NCBI GenBank assembly: GCA_028689145.1
Contig: JAQTWT010000007.1
Location: 1 to 64,000, forward strand
Length of the DNA stretch: 64,000 bases
Source of the DNA: Gallionella sp.
GTDB lineage: Bacteria; Pseudomonadota; Gammaproteobacteria; Burkholderiales; Gallionellaceae
Reading direction: 5' to 3'
Shown here: in pieces, positions 36,490-46,449 of the stretch
Layout of the letters: every line of letters begins with the position of its first letter
Numbering within the stretch: the first letter of the stretch is position 1
Translations under genes and position numbers: made by a program
Notes under the pieces: generated by a model
The model's database searches: none
Told to the model about the DNA's origin: nothing
Seen by the model: only the letters and a program-made list of their open reading frames with translations

Positions 36490-36787
36490 GCAAATGTTGG
36501 CGGTGATGCAGCGGCGCGGCGAGTTGCTTGCGCGGATCGCTGTGCAACGCGAGCAGGTGGCGGCAACGGCGCTGCGTTGGCAAACACCGTTGGCGCTTGC
36601 CGATAAAGGTCTGGCCGTGGTGCGCTTCCTGCGTTCCAATCCCGTGCTGGTTGCCGGCGTGCTGGCCGTTGCGGTGTTACGCCGGCGCGGCATGACGGGC
36701 ATGCTGGCGGTTGGCTGGCGGGCATGGCGCTTGTATCAATCCGCACGGGCATTTTCGGCAAAAGTCGCCGTGCAGACACGCCATTAA
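36482..36787 (+). CDS. YqjK-like protein
   Basis: This small basic 101-residue protein has an N-terminal helix MLAVMQRRGELLARIAVQREQVA and a C-terminal hydrophobic stretch with arginine-rich ends. By position and character it corresponds to YqjK in the yqjD-yqjE-yqjK trio. Its ATG lies within the end of the yqjE-like gene. Function is unknown. Confidence 0.75.
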   Translation: MNKQMLAVMQRRGELLARIAVQREQVAATALRWQTPLALADKGLAVVRFLRSNPVLVAGVLAVAVLRRRGMTGMLAVGWRAWRLYQSARAFSAKVAVQTRH

Positions 36788-36952
36788 CCCTGAAAACAGC
36801 AGGTCATCCACGAAAGGCACGAAATAAAACATGAATTTGCATTGACTCGGCAATTCACCCAATAGGTATTAACTTGCCGCACGGAGTTATTTGAATTTTT
36901 TCGTGTTTTTCGTGACTTTCGTTAACCAATGACTTAGCGTATGTTTCACCGC

Positions 36953-36982
36953 GCTTAGTCAGATGGCTAGTTAGTTCATCAG
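36953..36982. repeat. direct repeat of the 30113-30142 sequence
   Basis: GCTTAGTC-N2-ATGGCTAGTT-N2/3-TTCATCAG occurs here and at 30113-30142 in the same orientation. The two copies lie 6.84 kb apart and enclose the integron and the ABC ATPase. The rest of the 36788-37068 spacer shows AT-rich sequence but no gene. Confidence 0.55.
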
Positions 36983-37068
36983 GACAGTTGCTTTTTCTGG
37001 ATTAATGCTTGCGTACCTTAGTAGTTGTGTCCTGATCCGGACACGTTAATCCAATTTTATCCAGGCAA

Positions 37069-37407
37069 ATGAAACAGCCACCGCGCGGAAAAAGTATTTT
37101 ACGGTTGCAGCAGCAATGGGCAAACGTGCGCTCGTTGCACGAAAGCCAGCGCTTGTATATTCGTGACGAGCTTCTGCAGGTGCGGGGGCTGTTGCCCATT
37201 TTGATGAAGCACCGCAATGGCGGGCAATGGAGCAAGGAAGAACGCGCGATATTGCTGCGCGATCTGCGTGCCTTGTCCAACCTGAGCCCTTATCTGATTC
37301 CGCTGATCATGCCCGGCGGAATTTTGATGTTGCCGATATTGGCATGGTGGCTGGATCACCGCCGCAAGGGGCGGGAAAGCGAGAGTGAGCGGGAAAACGC
37401 TTCTTGA
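37069..37407 (+). CDS. LETM1-related small protein
   Basis: The 112-residue product contains SPYLIPLIMPGGILMLPILAWWLDHRR near the C-terminus. This resembles the LETM1 membrane-associated segment, and short bacterial LETM1-like proteins of this size exist. The N-terminal part is basic and helical. No clear ribosome site precedes ATG 37069. A bidirectional terminator lies downstream at 37433. Confidence 0.6.
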   Translation: MKQPPRGKSILRLQQQWANVRSLHESQRLYIRDELLQVRGLLPILMKHRNGGQWSKEERAILLRDLRALSNLSPYLIPLIMPGGILMLPILAWWLDHRRKGRESESERENAS

Positions 37408-37432
37408 AGCGTAATGCTGGTAGCTGAAAATG

Positions 37433-37458
37433 AAAGGGCGCGATTTATCGCGCCCTTT
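37433..37458. terminator. bidirectional terminator between convergent genes
   Basis: AAAGGGCGCGATTTATCGCG with CCCTTT is a perfect 11-bp stem with a TTTA loop, A-rich on one side and T-rich on the other. It sits between the + strand LETM1-related gene and the minus strand mltD. Confidence 0.85.
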
Positions 37459-37477
37459 CTGTTGCCGGTGAATTGTT

Positions 37478-38983
37478 TCAGCGGCCGTTGTTGTAAACGA
37501 CCTGCATACGTTTTTGATTTTTGTGTTGTGCTTGACTCTTGCCGGCAGCAGCGCGCCGTGCCGTTTGGCGCGTGCGGTTGGCGGATTTTGCCAGACGGCC
37601 GGAACGTTTGCGGGATAAGTTCTGCACGACGATGACTACCTGGCCCGGTTTGAGTTGCTTCAGCTTGCTGTTCCTGCGTTGCAGACCGGCGACGCTGACA
37701 TTGTAACGGCGTGCCACGCTTGCCAGTGTCTCGCCTTTGCGTACTGTGTGTTTGATGGTGCGGGTGCGTCCGTCGCCGGTGGGCGAGAGGTGCATGTTGA
37801 ATGCCGCAAATTCATTTTCATTGTCTTCGCCGTTGAGGGGTACCAGTAGCGTTTGTCCGGTGCTGGCATTGGCGCGGCCGGACAGGCCGTTTACCGACTT
37901 GAGTTTTTCCACGGAAAGGCCGAAGCGCGGCGCGAGACGGTCGAGGCGTTCGCCTTTCTTGGGCTGGTAGGCTTGCCAGCTGACCAGCGGTTTGTCGTAG
38001 TTTTCCAGATTGGCGCGAAAAGTCTCGACGGACTTTACCGGCAGCAGAATCAGATCGCTGTTGTCCTGCAGGATCACCGGCCGGTTGTGGGCCGGATTGA
38101 GCGCGGTGAATTCTTCCATCGGGATGTCGGCTAATTTTGCGGCCAATTTTACGTCGATGTGCTGGGTCGTGGAGACAGCCGCAAAGTAAGGTTCATTGGG
38201 AATATCCTGCAACACCAGACCGAAGCTGGCCGGATTTGCGATGATGTTTTTGATCGCCAGTAATTTCGGCACGTAGCTGCGGGTTTCATCGGGCAGTTTC
38301 AGACTGGTGTAGTTCACCGGCAAGCCGCGTTTGCGGTTGCGTGCCTGGGCGCGCTGCACCGCACCTTCTCCCCAGTTGTATGCCGCCAGAGCCAGTTCCC
38401 AATCGCCGAACATGTCGTGTAATTTTTGCAGGTAGTCGAGTGCGCCTGTGGTGGCGCTGATTACGTCGCGGCGACCGTCGTACCACCAGTTCTGCTGCAT
38501 GCCGAAATTCTTGCCGGTGGAAGGGATGAATTGCCAGATGCCGGAGGCGCGGCTGGTCGAATATGCGCCGGGATTGAAGGCGCTCTCTATCATCGGCAGC
38601 AGGGCTATTTCGCTGGGCATGCCGCGGCGTTCAACTTCGCCGGTGATGTAGTACAGATAACGTCCCGCGCGATCAGTCATGCGTGCCACATATTCGGGGC
38701 GGCTGGCATACCATTTTTCGTGTCTGGCGATCAGCGGGCTTTCCAGGTCGCGCATGGCGAAACCGTTGCGGATACGTTCCCACAGGTCATGCGAGGCCAG
38801 ATAATTGTCCGGCAACAGTTCCAGTTTGATGTTGCGCGCGGTCGATAGCGCCAGCGGGGCAGTGGAGTCGGTTAACGGCGCACCGAGCGCGAGATGCTCA
38901 TCCGCATGGGCGAGCATCGGCGAGGTCATGATGCCTATCGCGATAAATGCGGAAAAAAACTGTCGAATCAATGACACAAACAC
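37478..38983 (-). CDS. mltD: membrane-bound lytic murein transglycosylase D
   Basis: This enzyme cleaves the MurNAc-GlcNAc bond of peptidoglycan. The 501-residue product has a signal sequence (residues 1-27). The SLT domain has catalytic Glu in LLPMIESAFNPGAYSTSRASGIWQF (about 135). ALAAYNWGEGAVQRA and, later, LysM-type modules (WQAYQPKKGERLDRLAPRFGLSVEKLKSVNGL; HTVRKGETLASVARRYNVSVAGLQ) follow. The C-terminus is unusually basic (RSGRLAKSANRTRQTARRAAAG). There is no lipobox cysteine visible at the signal cleavage site, unlike E. coli MltD. Confidence 0.94.
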   Translation of the reverse strand: MFVSLIRQFFSAFIAIGIMTSPMLAHADEHLALGAPLTDSTAPLALSTARNIKLELLPDNYLASHDLWERIRNGFAMRDLESPLIARHEKWYASRPEYVARMTDRAGRYLYYITGEVERRGMPSEIALLPMIESAFNPGAYSTSRASGIWQFIPSTGKNFGMQQNWWYDGRRDVISATTGALDYLQKLHDMFGDWELALAAYNWGEGAVQRAQARNRKRGLPVNYTSLKLPDETRSYVPKLLAIKNIIANPASFGLVLQDIPNEPYFAAVSTTQHIDVKLAAKLADIPMEEFTALNPAHNRPVILQDNSDLILLPVKSVETFRANLENYDKPLVSWQAYQPKKGERLDRLAPRFGLSVEKLKSVNGLSGRANASTGQTLLVPLNGEDNENEFAAFNMHLSPTGDGRTRTIKHTVRKGETLASVARRYNVSVAGLQRRNSKLKQLKPGQVVIVVQNLSRKRSGRLAKSANRTRQTARRAAAGKSQAQHKNQKRMQVVYNNGR

Positions 38984-39071
38984 AACCCCAGTAAGCTCAA
39001 ACGCCCGCGATAGTAGCCGAGGTATAGCGGTTTGGTCAATCTAAACTACCGGGCAAAAACACGGGCCGGAA

Positions 39072-40691
39072 TCAGGCCGCGGCTTCAAACCCCGGTATTT
39101 TGCTCAAGTCCACTTCGTCTACCTGCTCGGGCGAGAGGAATTGCTTGCCGTAGTCGAGATAGACTTTTTCGCGTACGAAGACATCGAACAAGTCCGGGTC
39201 GATATGCCCGCCGAGCTTGAATTTGCCGAGAATAGTGAGCGATTCGGTCAGTGTCTTACCTTTTTTGTACGGCCTGTCCTTGGCGGTGAGTGCTTCGAAA
39301 ATATCGGCGATACCCATCATGCGCGCCTGTACCGACATCTGCTCGCGGGTGAGGCCGCGCGGATAGCCTTTGCCGTCCATGCGTTCGTGATGCCCGCCCG
39401 CGTATTCGGTGACATTTTTGAGCTGTACCGGCCACGGCAGCGAATCCAGCATCTTGATGGTGATGTCGATATGGTGATTGATGATTTGGCGCTCTTCTGC
39501 CGTCAAAGTACCGGCGCGTATCGAGAAGTTATCCAATTCATTGTCGCTGAGGAAATTGGCCATCTTGCCTTCGGTGTCGCACCACTGGTAGGTGGCGATT
39601 TGGCGCAAGCGCTGTTGTGCTTCATCCGACATGGCTTCGCCGCCGATATTGCAGTGGCGCAGAAATTCGCGGTCCTGATTGAGTTGTTCTATACGCGCCG
39701 CATAGGCTTGGTGCGCGGTTTCGGCGCTCCCCGCATCTGCGGCAATTTCGCGCAGCATGGCAATTTCGGCATCGCGTTTGAGCACCTCGAATTTAGCATC
39801 CACCAGATGGATGCGGTCAAAAATGGTTTCCAGTTTGGTCGCCTTGTCCACCACGTGCACCGGTGTGGTGATTTTGCCGCAGTCGTGCAACAGTCCGGCA
39901 AGCTTTAATTCGCGGCGGTCTTTGTCGGTCAGCGTGAAATCCTTGAGCGGGCCTTGGTCGGTACGGTTGACCGCCTCGGCCAGCATCATGGTCAGCACCG
40001 GTACGCGGGTGCAATGGCCGCTGGTATAGGGCGATTTATCGTCAATCGCGGTGTTGATCATGTTGACGAACGCTTCGAACAGCTCTTCCAGCTGCGCGAT
40101 CAGGCGGCGGTTGCTGAGCGCGATGGCGGCCTGCGAGGCCAGCGATTCCAGCAACTGCTGGTCGTCGTTGGAGAACGGCACGATCTCGCCGTTCTCACGG
40201 TCTTGGGCGTTGATCAGCTGCAGCACGCCGATGACCTGGTCTTCGTGGTCGAGCATCGGCACAGTCAGGAAAGATTGGGAGCGGTAGCCGGTTGCGCCGT
40301 CGAATTTTTTGGTGCCGGAAAAATCGTAGCCCTGCGCGGTGTAGGCATCGGGAATATTCACCGTTTCCCGGCTGAGCGCGGAGTGGCTCGCCACGTTGTT
40401 GTGGTTGGGATTGCCTTCATCGTCGTACAGGCGGATTGCAGGGAAGGTGATCGCCACGCCGCTGGTGCCGCCCATCACTGTTTTTAACTTGTCGTTGCGC
40501 AATATTTCGAAACGCAGTACCCGCTGCTCCGCATCGTGCAGATAGAGTGTGCCGGCATCGGCATTGGTAATGCGTTTGGCGGCAACCAGAATAGTTTCGA
40601 GCAGGCTGTTGATGTCGCGTTGCTGCGACAGCGCGATACCGATCTCGTTCAGTTCTTTAAGGCGGTGCAGCATGTGGTCTGTAGCGTTCAT
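39072..40691 (-). CDS. GAF-HD-GYP cyclic di-GMP phosphodiesterase candidate
   Basis: The 539-residue cytosolic protein has an N-terminal GAF domain (about 20-185, SLLETILVAAKRITNADAGTLYL at its start). An HD-GYP domain follows, with HD in LAGLLHDCGKITTP (about 266), then HHI and HHERMDGKGYPRGL (GYP, about 435), and DIFEALTAKDRPYKKG. A roughly 100-residue insertion separates the HD and HH parts. HD-GYP enzymes hydrolyse cyclic di-GMP. It is the last gene of the signalling run, 11 nt after the GspE-like gene. Confidence 0.92.
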   Translation of the reverse strand: MNATDHMLHRLKELNEIGIALSQQRDINSLLETILVAAKRITNADAGTLYLHDAEQRVLRFEILRNDKLKTVMGGTSGVAITFPAIRLYDDEGNPNHNNVASHSALSRETVNIPDAYTAQGYDFSGTKKFDGATGYRSQSFLTVPMLDHEDQVIGVLQLINAQDRENGEIVPFSNDDQQLLESLASQAAIALSNRRLIAQLEELFEAFVNMINTAIDDKSPYTSGHCTRVPVLTMMLAEAVNRTDQGPLKDFTLTDKDRRELKLAGLLHDCGKITTPVHVVDKATKLETIFDRIHLVDAKFEVLKRDAEIAMLREIAADAGSAETAHQAYAARIEQLNQDREFLRHCNIGGEAMSDEAQQRLRQIATYQWCDTEGKMANFLSDNELDNFSIRAGTLTAEERQIINHHIDITIKMLDSLPWPVQLKNVTEYAGGHHERMDGKGYPRGLTREQMSVQARMMGIADIFEALTAKDRPYKKGKTLTESLTILGKFKLGGHIDPDLFDVFVREKVYLDYGKQFLSPEQVDEVDLSKIPGFEAAA

Positions 40692-40702
40692 GACGTTCCT
40701 TT

Positions 40703-43108
40703 CTACTTAATACAAACTGCTCGTATCTGGTGCATGTCGGTAATCCCCTGCAGCACCTTCTCCATACCGTCCTGTTTCAGGGTGTGCATGCCGTCTTCGA
40801 GACAGATGGCCAGCAACTCGGAGACACGCGCATGCTCCTGAATGGCTTTTTTGACCGCGTCGGTGCCGATCAGCAGTTCGTGCAAACCCACCCGCCCGCG
40901 GTAGCCGGTGCCGGAACATTTCTCGCAGCCGACCGGTTCGTAAAGCGTAAATTGCCCTTTGTCGTCGGCGAATAATTTTATCCACTCGTCGCGCAGTGCC
41001 TTGGTGGCCGCTGCCGTGTCTTTTTTCCAGGTGGTGGTGTAAGCCAGTTCGGCACTGTATTCGGCGAGCATCGCTTTGATTTCTTCTTCCGTCGCGATAT
41101 GCGGTTTCTTGCAGTCGCCGCACAGGCGTTTGCCCAGACGCTGCGCCAGAATTCCCAGCAGCGCGTCGGCAAAGTTGAAAGGATCCATGCCCATATCCAG
41201 CAGGCGGTTGATGGATTCCGGCGCGCTGTTGGTGTGCAGGGTGGCAAACACCAGGTGGCCGGTCAGCGAGGCTTCGATACCGATGGACACAGTTTCCTTG
41301 TCGCGCATTTCGCCGACCATGATCACGTCCGGATCGGCACGCAAAAAGGCGCGCATGATGGTGGCGAAATCCAGCCCGGCCTTTTTGTTGATCTGTACCT
41401 GACGCAAGCCCTTCTGGGTAATTTCGACCGGGTCTTCCGCCGTCCAGATTTTGGTGTCGGGCGTGTTGATGAATTTGAGAATAGAGTGCAGCGTGGTGGT
41501 TTTACCGGAACCGGTCGGGCCGCACACGAAGAACAGCCCGTACGGCTTGCTGACGGTTGTCCTGATCAGTTCGTTGTTGCGCGCCGAAAAGCCCATTTTC
41601 TCAAGCGGTAACGGTTCGCCGGATGCCAGAATACGCATCACCACGTCTTCCACGCCGCCCTGTGACGGGATGGTCGCAACGCGCAGCTCGATATCCAGCG
41701 GGCCGTATTTCTTGAACTTGATCTTGCCGTCCTGCGGTTTGCGCTTTTCGGAAATATCCAGATCGCACATGATCTTGAGGCGGGTCACCAATGCGTTGCG
41801 GTAGGTGGACGGCACCTCGATATAGTTCAGCAGCGAGCCGTCCTTGCGCACGCGAATATGCGTCTTGGCTTTGCCCGGTCCCGGCTCGATATGAATATCG
41901 GACGCGCCCATCCGGTAACTGTCCACGATAATTTTATTGACCAGTTTGACCAGTTCGTTGTCGGCTGCGGCGCTGACATCATCCTGGCTGACACCGGCGC
42001 TTTCTTCATCGTCCCCACCCAGACTGGACAAGAGATCGTCCATCGACGATTCGTCGCCCGCCAGGATTCCGCTGCCATCGGAAGCCGCACCGCCGCCGCC
42101 ATAGAACAGATTCAGGGTCTGGATGAATTCGCGCTGCGGGCAGACTTTATAAACCAGCTTGTGCTTGGGGAAAATATTATTGACCACCCGCGAGGCCTGG
42201 ATGCGTTCCGGATCGGTGGTCAATATGCTTAACCCTTCCTGTCCATCCTCGATGGGTACCCACAGGCCGCTCTCGACGTATTCGCGCTTCAGGTTCTTCA
42301 GCAGGTCGGACGGTTTGATACGGTCCGACTTGTAGGGTTCGTAAGCAACCCCGAAGAAACTGGACAGTGCTTTGCCCAAGGCCGGGATGCTGACCTGAAA
42401 CTCGTCGATCAGCACTTCTTCGATGTCGATTCCTTTGCGCCGTGCGGTACGCGCAGCCAATTCGAATTCCGCCGCGGACAAGACCGCATCGGCCATCAGG
42501 TAATCGTATTTGGTCTTGATCGGTTTGTTTTGTTGCCGTTGGCGCAGTGCCACCGCCATGGTCTGCGTCAACTCGTGTACGGCCTCTTCGACGATCGGCG
42601 AAAACGAATGCCCGGCTTTGTTGTTGATGACCTGAATGACACCGATCAGATTGCTGGTTTCGGCATCCAGAATCGGTGCGACCAGCATCTGCTTGGTGCG
42701 GTAGCCGGTGCGTTTGTCCACTTCCTGCAGGAAGCGCAGATGCGCGCTATAGACGGTCAGTTCCTGCTGGTCATAAACATCCTTGATATTGAGCAGCTTC
42801 TTGTGCATAGCCGCATAGCCGGCGACGCTTTGTTCGGCAATCGGCAGCTTGAGATCCTTGAATGAATTCAGGCCGGTCTTGACCTTTGAAATCAGCGAGG
42901 TGTTATCCTCGCTCACCACATAAATGGTCAGACGGTCTGCATTGAACATCGTGCAGATGTCCTTGCTGACATCCAGCATGATTTCATCTATGTTGTTGGT
43001 GGCATGTATCTTGTTGATGACATGATTGAGGCTTTTGGTGAGCTCAAGCTTGACGCTCATTTCATCGGCACCACCGTTTACTGCATTGTTCTCCATGACT
43101 GTACCCAT
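40703..43108 (-). CDS. GAF domain-containing GspE/PilB-family ATPase
   Basis: This is an 801-residue secretion-type ATPase with an added N-terminal GAF sensor domain (about 35-185). After a GspE N-domain-like region, the ATPase core has Walker A GPTGSGKTTTL (about 529), the Asp box and EDPVEI, and the His box HTNSAPESINRLLDMG. The Zn-binding CGDCKKP/CEKCSGTGYRGR module follows. ATG 43108 is favoured because AGGAT lies 6-10 nt upstream; the frame extends to 43234 without support. No pilin or secretin genes adjoin, so it may be a regulatory relative. Confidence 0.88.
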   Translation of the reverse strand: MGTVMENNAVNGGADEMSVKLELTKSLNHVINKIHATNNIDEIMLDVSKDICTMFNADRLTIYVVSEDNTSLISKVKTGLNSFKDLKLPIAEQSVAGYAAMHKKLLNIKDVYDQQELTVYSAHLRFLQEVDKRTGYRTKQMLVAPILDAETSNLIGVIQVINNKAGHSFSPIVEEAVHELTQTMAVALRQRQQNKPIKTKYDYLMADAVLSAAEFELAARTARRKGIDIEEVLIDEFQVSIPALGKALSSFFGVAYEPYKSDRIKPSDLLKNLKREYVESGLWVPIEDGQEGLSILTTDPERIQASRVVNNIFPKHKLVYKVCPQREFIQTLNLFYGGGGAASDGSGILAGDESSMDDLLSSLGGDDEESAGVSQDDVSAAADNELVKLVNKIIVDSYRMGASDIHIEPGPGKAKTHIRVRKDGSLLNYIEVPSTYRNALVTRLKIMCDLDISEKRKPQDGKIKFKKYGPLDIELRVATIPSQGGVEDVVMRILASGEPLPLEKMGFSARNNELIRTTVSKPYGLFFVCGPTGSGKTTTLHSILKFINTPDTKIWTAEDPVEITQKGLRQVQINKKAGLDFATIMRAFLRADPDVIMVGEMRDKETVSIGIEASLTGHLVFATLHTNSAPESINRLLDMGMDPFNFADALLGILAQRLGKRLCGDCKKPHIATEEEIKAMLAEYSAELAYTTTWKKDTAAATKALRDEWIKLFADDKGQFTLYEPVGCEKCSGTGYRGRVGLHELLIGTDAVKKAIQEHARVSELLAICLEDGMHTLKQDGMEKVLQGITDMHQIRAVCIK

Positions 43109-43268
43109 ACTAATCCTGTTTCGTCCCGGTTGCCCGCAGCACAGCCGGCGCAGGGTAATAATTTTCCGGTTCCCGCGGCAATATTGCGGATGCATGCAGC
43201 GCATCCGCTGCGGCGAAAACCCGGGCCGATTCAATCCTTGTCCTGTTGTAATCTATGCGAGCCATCAC

Positions 43269-44039
43269 TTACTCCTGAAGGTTGAACTCTTGATTGTTCA
43301 ACAGCATTACGGGATGTGATCCGCTCGCCAGATTATCAATTTCCCGCATCGTCAGCTCGACTTCACCCGGTTTAAGATGGGTGATAAATACTTCCGCATC
43401 GAGTTTTAATTTGGTTAATTCTTCGCCCAGCAGGCAGGGGCACAGATGTTTGGAAATAATCGCCAGATCTTTTTCACTGTCCGGGAATGCCGTTTCGATA
43501 ACGAGATAACGCAAATTTTTAATTTCGTTAACCACTTTCCACAGCGCATCATTCGTTGTGGTATCGCCGCTGAACACCAGACTGGCATTGCCGCTGTCCA
43601 GATGATATCCCACCGCGGGAACGGTATGATTGGCCGGGATAGCGGTTATCTTGCGCCCGTTCAGCACGACGGTTTCGCCCAGTTTGATCGGCTGATAGCG
43701 CATCACCGGGTGTTGTGCGTTCGGGATTACGCTGAAATCCGGCCAGATTTTCCAGTTGAAAATGTGCTGTTTTAGAATGTCCAGTGTTTCTTCGGATGCA
43801 TACACGGTCAGTGGGCGATCCCGCAATAAACCAACGCTATCCAGCAGCAACGGAATGCAGGCGATATGGTCGAGATGGGAGTGCGTGACGAAGATATGCT
43901 CGATTGCCACCAATTCGGAAAGGGCGAGTTCTCCCACGCCGGTTCCGGCATCGATCAATACATCACGGTCGAGCAGAAACGAAGTGGTGCGCAGATTGCC
44001 ACCGATACCCCCGCTGCATCCCAATACCCTGAGTTTCAT
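43269..44039 (-). CDS. metallo-beta-lactamase-fold hydrolase, cyclic nucleotide phosphodiesterase candidate
   Basis: The 256-residue product has the MBL metal motif THSHLDHI (residues 52-59), an N-terminal VLGCSGGIGGNLRTTSFLLD strand and FSGDTTTNDAL near 165. The later histidine is in FITHLKPGE. The pattern is like class II 3',5'-cyclic nucleotide phosphodiesterases and RNase Z-like proteins. Its position directly downstream (30 nt) of a nucleotide cyclase gene favours cyclic nucleotide hydrolysis; this is contextual inference. Confidence 0.75.
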   Translation of the reverse strand: MKLRVLGCSGGIGGNLRTTSFLLDRDVLIDAGTGVGELALSELVAIEHIFVTHSHLDHIACIPLLLDSVGLLRDRPLTVYASEETLDILKQHIFNWKIWPDFSVIPNAQHPVMRYQPIKLGETVVLNGRKITAIPANHTVPAVGYHLDSGNASLVFSGDTTTNDALWKVVNEIKNLRYLVIETAFPDSEKDLAIISKHLCPCLLGEELTKLKLDAEVFITHLKPGEVELTMREIDNLASGSHPVMLLNNQEFNLQE

Positions 44040-44069
44040 TTGTTATCTGCTTTCCATTATTTTGCCGCT

Positions 44070-46289
44070 TTATTTGGTCTGGAACACATATACACCGTCC
44101 CAATCCGCAGGCGGCGGATCATTGCGGAAGTGGGCGATACGCTCGGCATAAATACCGTATAACGCGGTATCCGGCGATATGCGTTGCAGGTTCATCAGTT
44201 GCAATTCAGCCTGCTCCCAATCCTGTTTGAGATACAGGCGGCGAAACTCGTGGAATAACTTGATTTCATCCTGCGTATCCTTGTCCACTTCGCTGATCAA
44301 TCCGATCGGTTCGTAGATCGCCACGGGTTTGTCTTTGCCTTTTACCCGTACTTGATCGAGTTCGCGGTAGACGAAATCCGGTACGGAATTTTTGGTGTTT
44401 TCTCCGACCACGATGCCCACACCGTATTGTTTGGTGATGCCTTCCAGACGCGACGCAAGGTTTACGTCGTCTCCCATCACCGTGTAAGCGACGCGCACCT
44501 CGGAGCCCATGTTGCCGACACTGACGCGCCCGGTATTGATGCCCACGCCGATATGGATTTCCGGCCAGCCGCGTTCCTTGAAATGCGGTTGCAGGGTTTC
44601 TAATGTTTTCAGCATTTCCAGTCCGGCTGTGATGGCGTTACGCGCATGTGTTTCGTCCGGCAAGGGAGCGCCCCAGAACGCCATGATGCAGTCGCCCATA
44701 TATTTGTCGATGGTACCGCGGTGTTTGTAAACGATGCGCGATAACGGGGTCAGGAATTCATTCATCAGCAGCGTCAATTCCTTGGCATCCAGCCCCTCTG
44801 AAATAGTGGTGAAACTGCGCACGTCCGAGAACAGGATGGTCATTTCGCGGCTTTCGCCTTCCATCGACACGCTGCCGGGATTCTTGCTCATTTCATCCAC
44901 CAGTTCGCTGGGTACATATTGACCGAACAGGCCGGTGATCTGCCGCTTGGTGCGCGATTCGACGAAGAAGCCGTAGGACATGTCAATGGCGAACAGCAGC
45001 ATAATCATCACCAGACTGTTGGCCACCGGCATCACAATATTGCCGTATTGCCAACTGGCTATGCTCAAACCCAGGTTGGTGGCCACAATGGTTACGATGA
45101 GCAGTATTGCTTTGGCCGGCCCGAGCTGCGGCAACAGGATGCTCAGCGCGATGCCGGTCAGCAGCAGCCAAATCACTTCCGCGCCAACCATATAGGCGGG
45201 CTGCTCTTTCAAATTCTGGTCGAGAATACCGGCAATCATGTTGGCGTGGACTTCTACCCCCGGATAGACTTCCGACACGGGGGTTGCGCGCAAGTCCAGC
45301 AGTCCGGGAGCGGTTGTGCCGATCAGCACGATCTTGTCTTTCAATTGCGCCGGATCAATGCGGTCATGCAGTACATCGGCGATGGAAATATAGTTGAAAC
45401 TACCCGCGTTGCCGCGGAACGGCACCAGTGTGGTGACATCGTTGCCCACCGGTATTTTTAACGGGCCGATCGGCGAATCCAGTTCCAGCCATTCCAGACC
45501 GGCGTATCCGCTGGCATTGCCTTCGGCAAAGCCGGGCAGCATCGGCGGATAGCCGAACAGGGTGCGTACCATCGCCAGCGACAGGGATTCGTAATACGCG
45601 CCGTTGTATTCGGCCACCATCGGCACGCGCCGCACCATGCCGTCCGAATCCACCGCGGGATTAAAATGCCCGGCTCTGATCGCAGCCTGTTGCAATTCGG
45701 GCAGATTGGCTCCGTAGCCCTGATAGGTTGTAAAAGTGATCGGACGATCCTTGAATGAACCGGCCTCAAAAACCGGTTCCGGAAGCATCCCGGAGATACT
45801 GCCTTTCTTGTCGGTCAGGTAGTATCCCAGCACGATATTCCGGTTCTTGAGCTTTTCGGCAAACAGATTGTCGTATTCGAGTTCCGGACGAATTTGCGCA
45901 AGCGTGGCCTGATACTTGGCGTTGTCCTTGAGCTGGTTTTGCCCCAGCTTTTGCAGCACCTTAAGTCCGGAGCTCTCGTCCTTTTCGGCGAATACCACGT
46001 CGAAACCCACAACCGCGGCACCATATTTATCGAACAACTGGTCCATCAGCAGGCCGAGCCGGTCGCGGCTCCACGGCCAGCGGCCTTCTTCCTTGAGGCT
46101 TTTTTCGTCAATGTCGAGAATGACGATGCGGTCGTCCACCGTTTTTGGCATGGTCAGACGCAAACGGTAGTCGTAGAGAATATCGGACAGCTGCTCGACA
46201 AAATGCAGCCGGTAAATATGGGCGGCATTGCCGACAAAAATCAAAACGATCAGCAGTCCAATCCCGATCAAAAATGAATGCTTCTTCAT
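44070..46289 (-). CDS. CHASE2-domain class III adenylate/guanylate cyclase
   Basis: The 739-residue membrane protein has an N-terminal helix (8-25) and a periplasmic CHASE2 sensor domain (about 35-340). Three helices (about 350-430) precede a C-terminal class III cyclase domain starting at TILFSDVRSFTTI (about 483). Metal-binding Asp residues lie there and in DKYMGDCIMAFWGAP (about 535). VMGDDVNLASRLEG carries an Asp typical of ATP specificity, so cAMP is the more likely product. A C-terminal TPR-like tail follows. Confidence 0.92.
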   Translation of the reverse strand: MKKHSFLIGIGLLIVLIFVGNAAHIYRLHFVEQLSDILYDYRLRLTMPKTVDDRIVILDIDEKSLKEEGRWPWSRDRLGLLMDQLFDKYGAAVVGFDVVFAEKDESSGLKVLQKLGQNQLKDNAKYQATLAQIRPELEYDNLFAEKLKNRNIVLGYYLTDKKGSISGMLPEPVFEAGSFKDRPITFTTYQGYGANLPELQQAAIRAGHFNPAVDSDGMVRRVPMVAEYNGAYYESLSLAMVRTLFGYPPMLPGFAEGNASGYAGLEWLELDSPIGPLKIPVGNDVTTLVPFRGNAGSFNYISIADVLHDRIDPAQLKDKIVLIGTTAPGLLDLRATPVSEVYPGVEVHANMIAGILDQNLKEQPAYMVGAEVIWLLLTGIALSILLPQLGPAKAILLIVTIVATNLGLSIASWQYGNIVMPVANSLVMIMLLFAIDMSYGFFVESRTKRQITGLFGQYVPSELVDEMSKNPGSVSMEGESREMTILFSDVRSFTTISEGLDAKELTLLMNEFLTPLSRIVYKHRGTIDKYMGDCIMAFWGAPLPDETHARNAITAGLEMLKTLETLQPHFKERGWPEIHIGVGINTGRVSVGNMGSEVRVAYTVMGDDVNLASRLEGITKQYGVGIVVGENTKNSVPDFVYRELDQVRVKGKDKPVAIYEPIGLISEVDKDTQDEIKLFHEFRRLYLKQDWEQAELQLMNLQRISPDTALYGIYAERIAHFRNDPPPADWDGVYVFQTK

Positions 46290-46449
46290 GCAGTTTTCCT
46301 TGGCTGAAGATATAACCGGCGAACAGGTTGACGTTGTTTGTCAATCTGTTCGGACGGTGGTAAGTTTTATTAGAGCATCGATTACGTCCAGCTACTACCC
46401 ATCAAGTTCGCGGATGAGTCGCGATGTTACTTTTGTACCCTGCCTGCCG

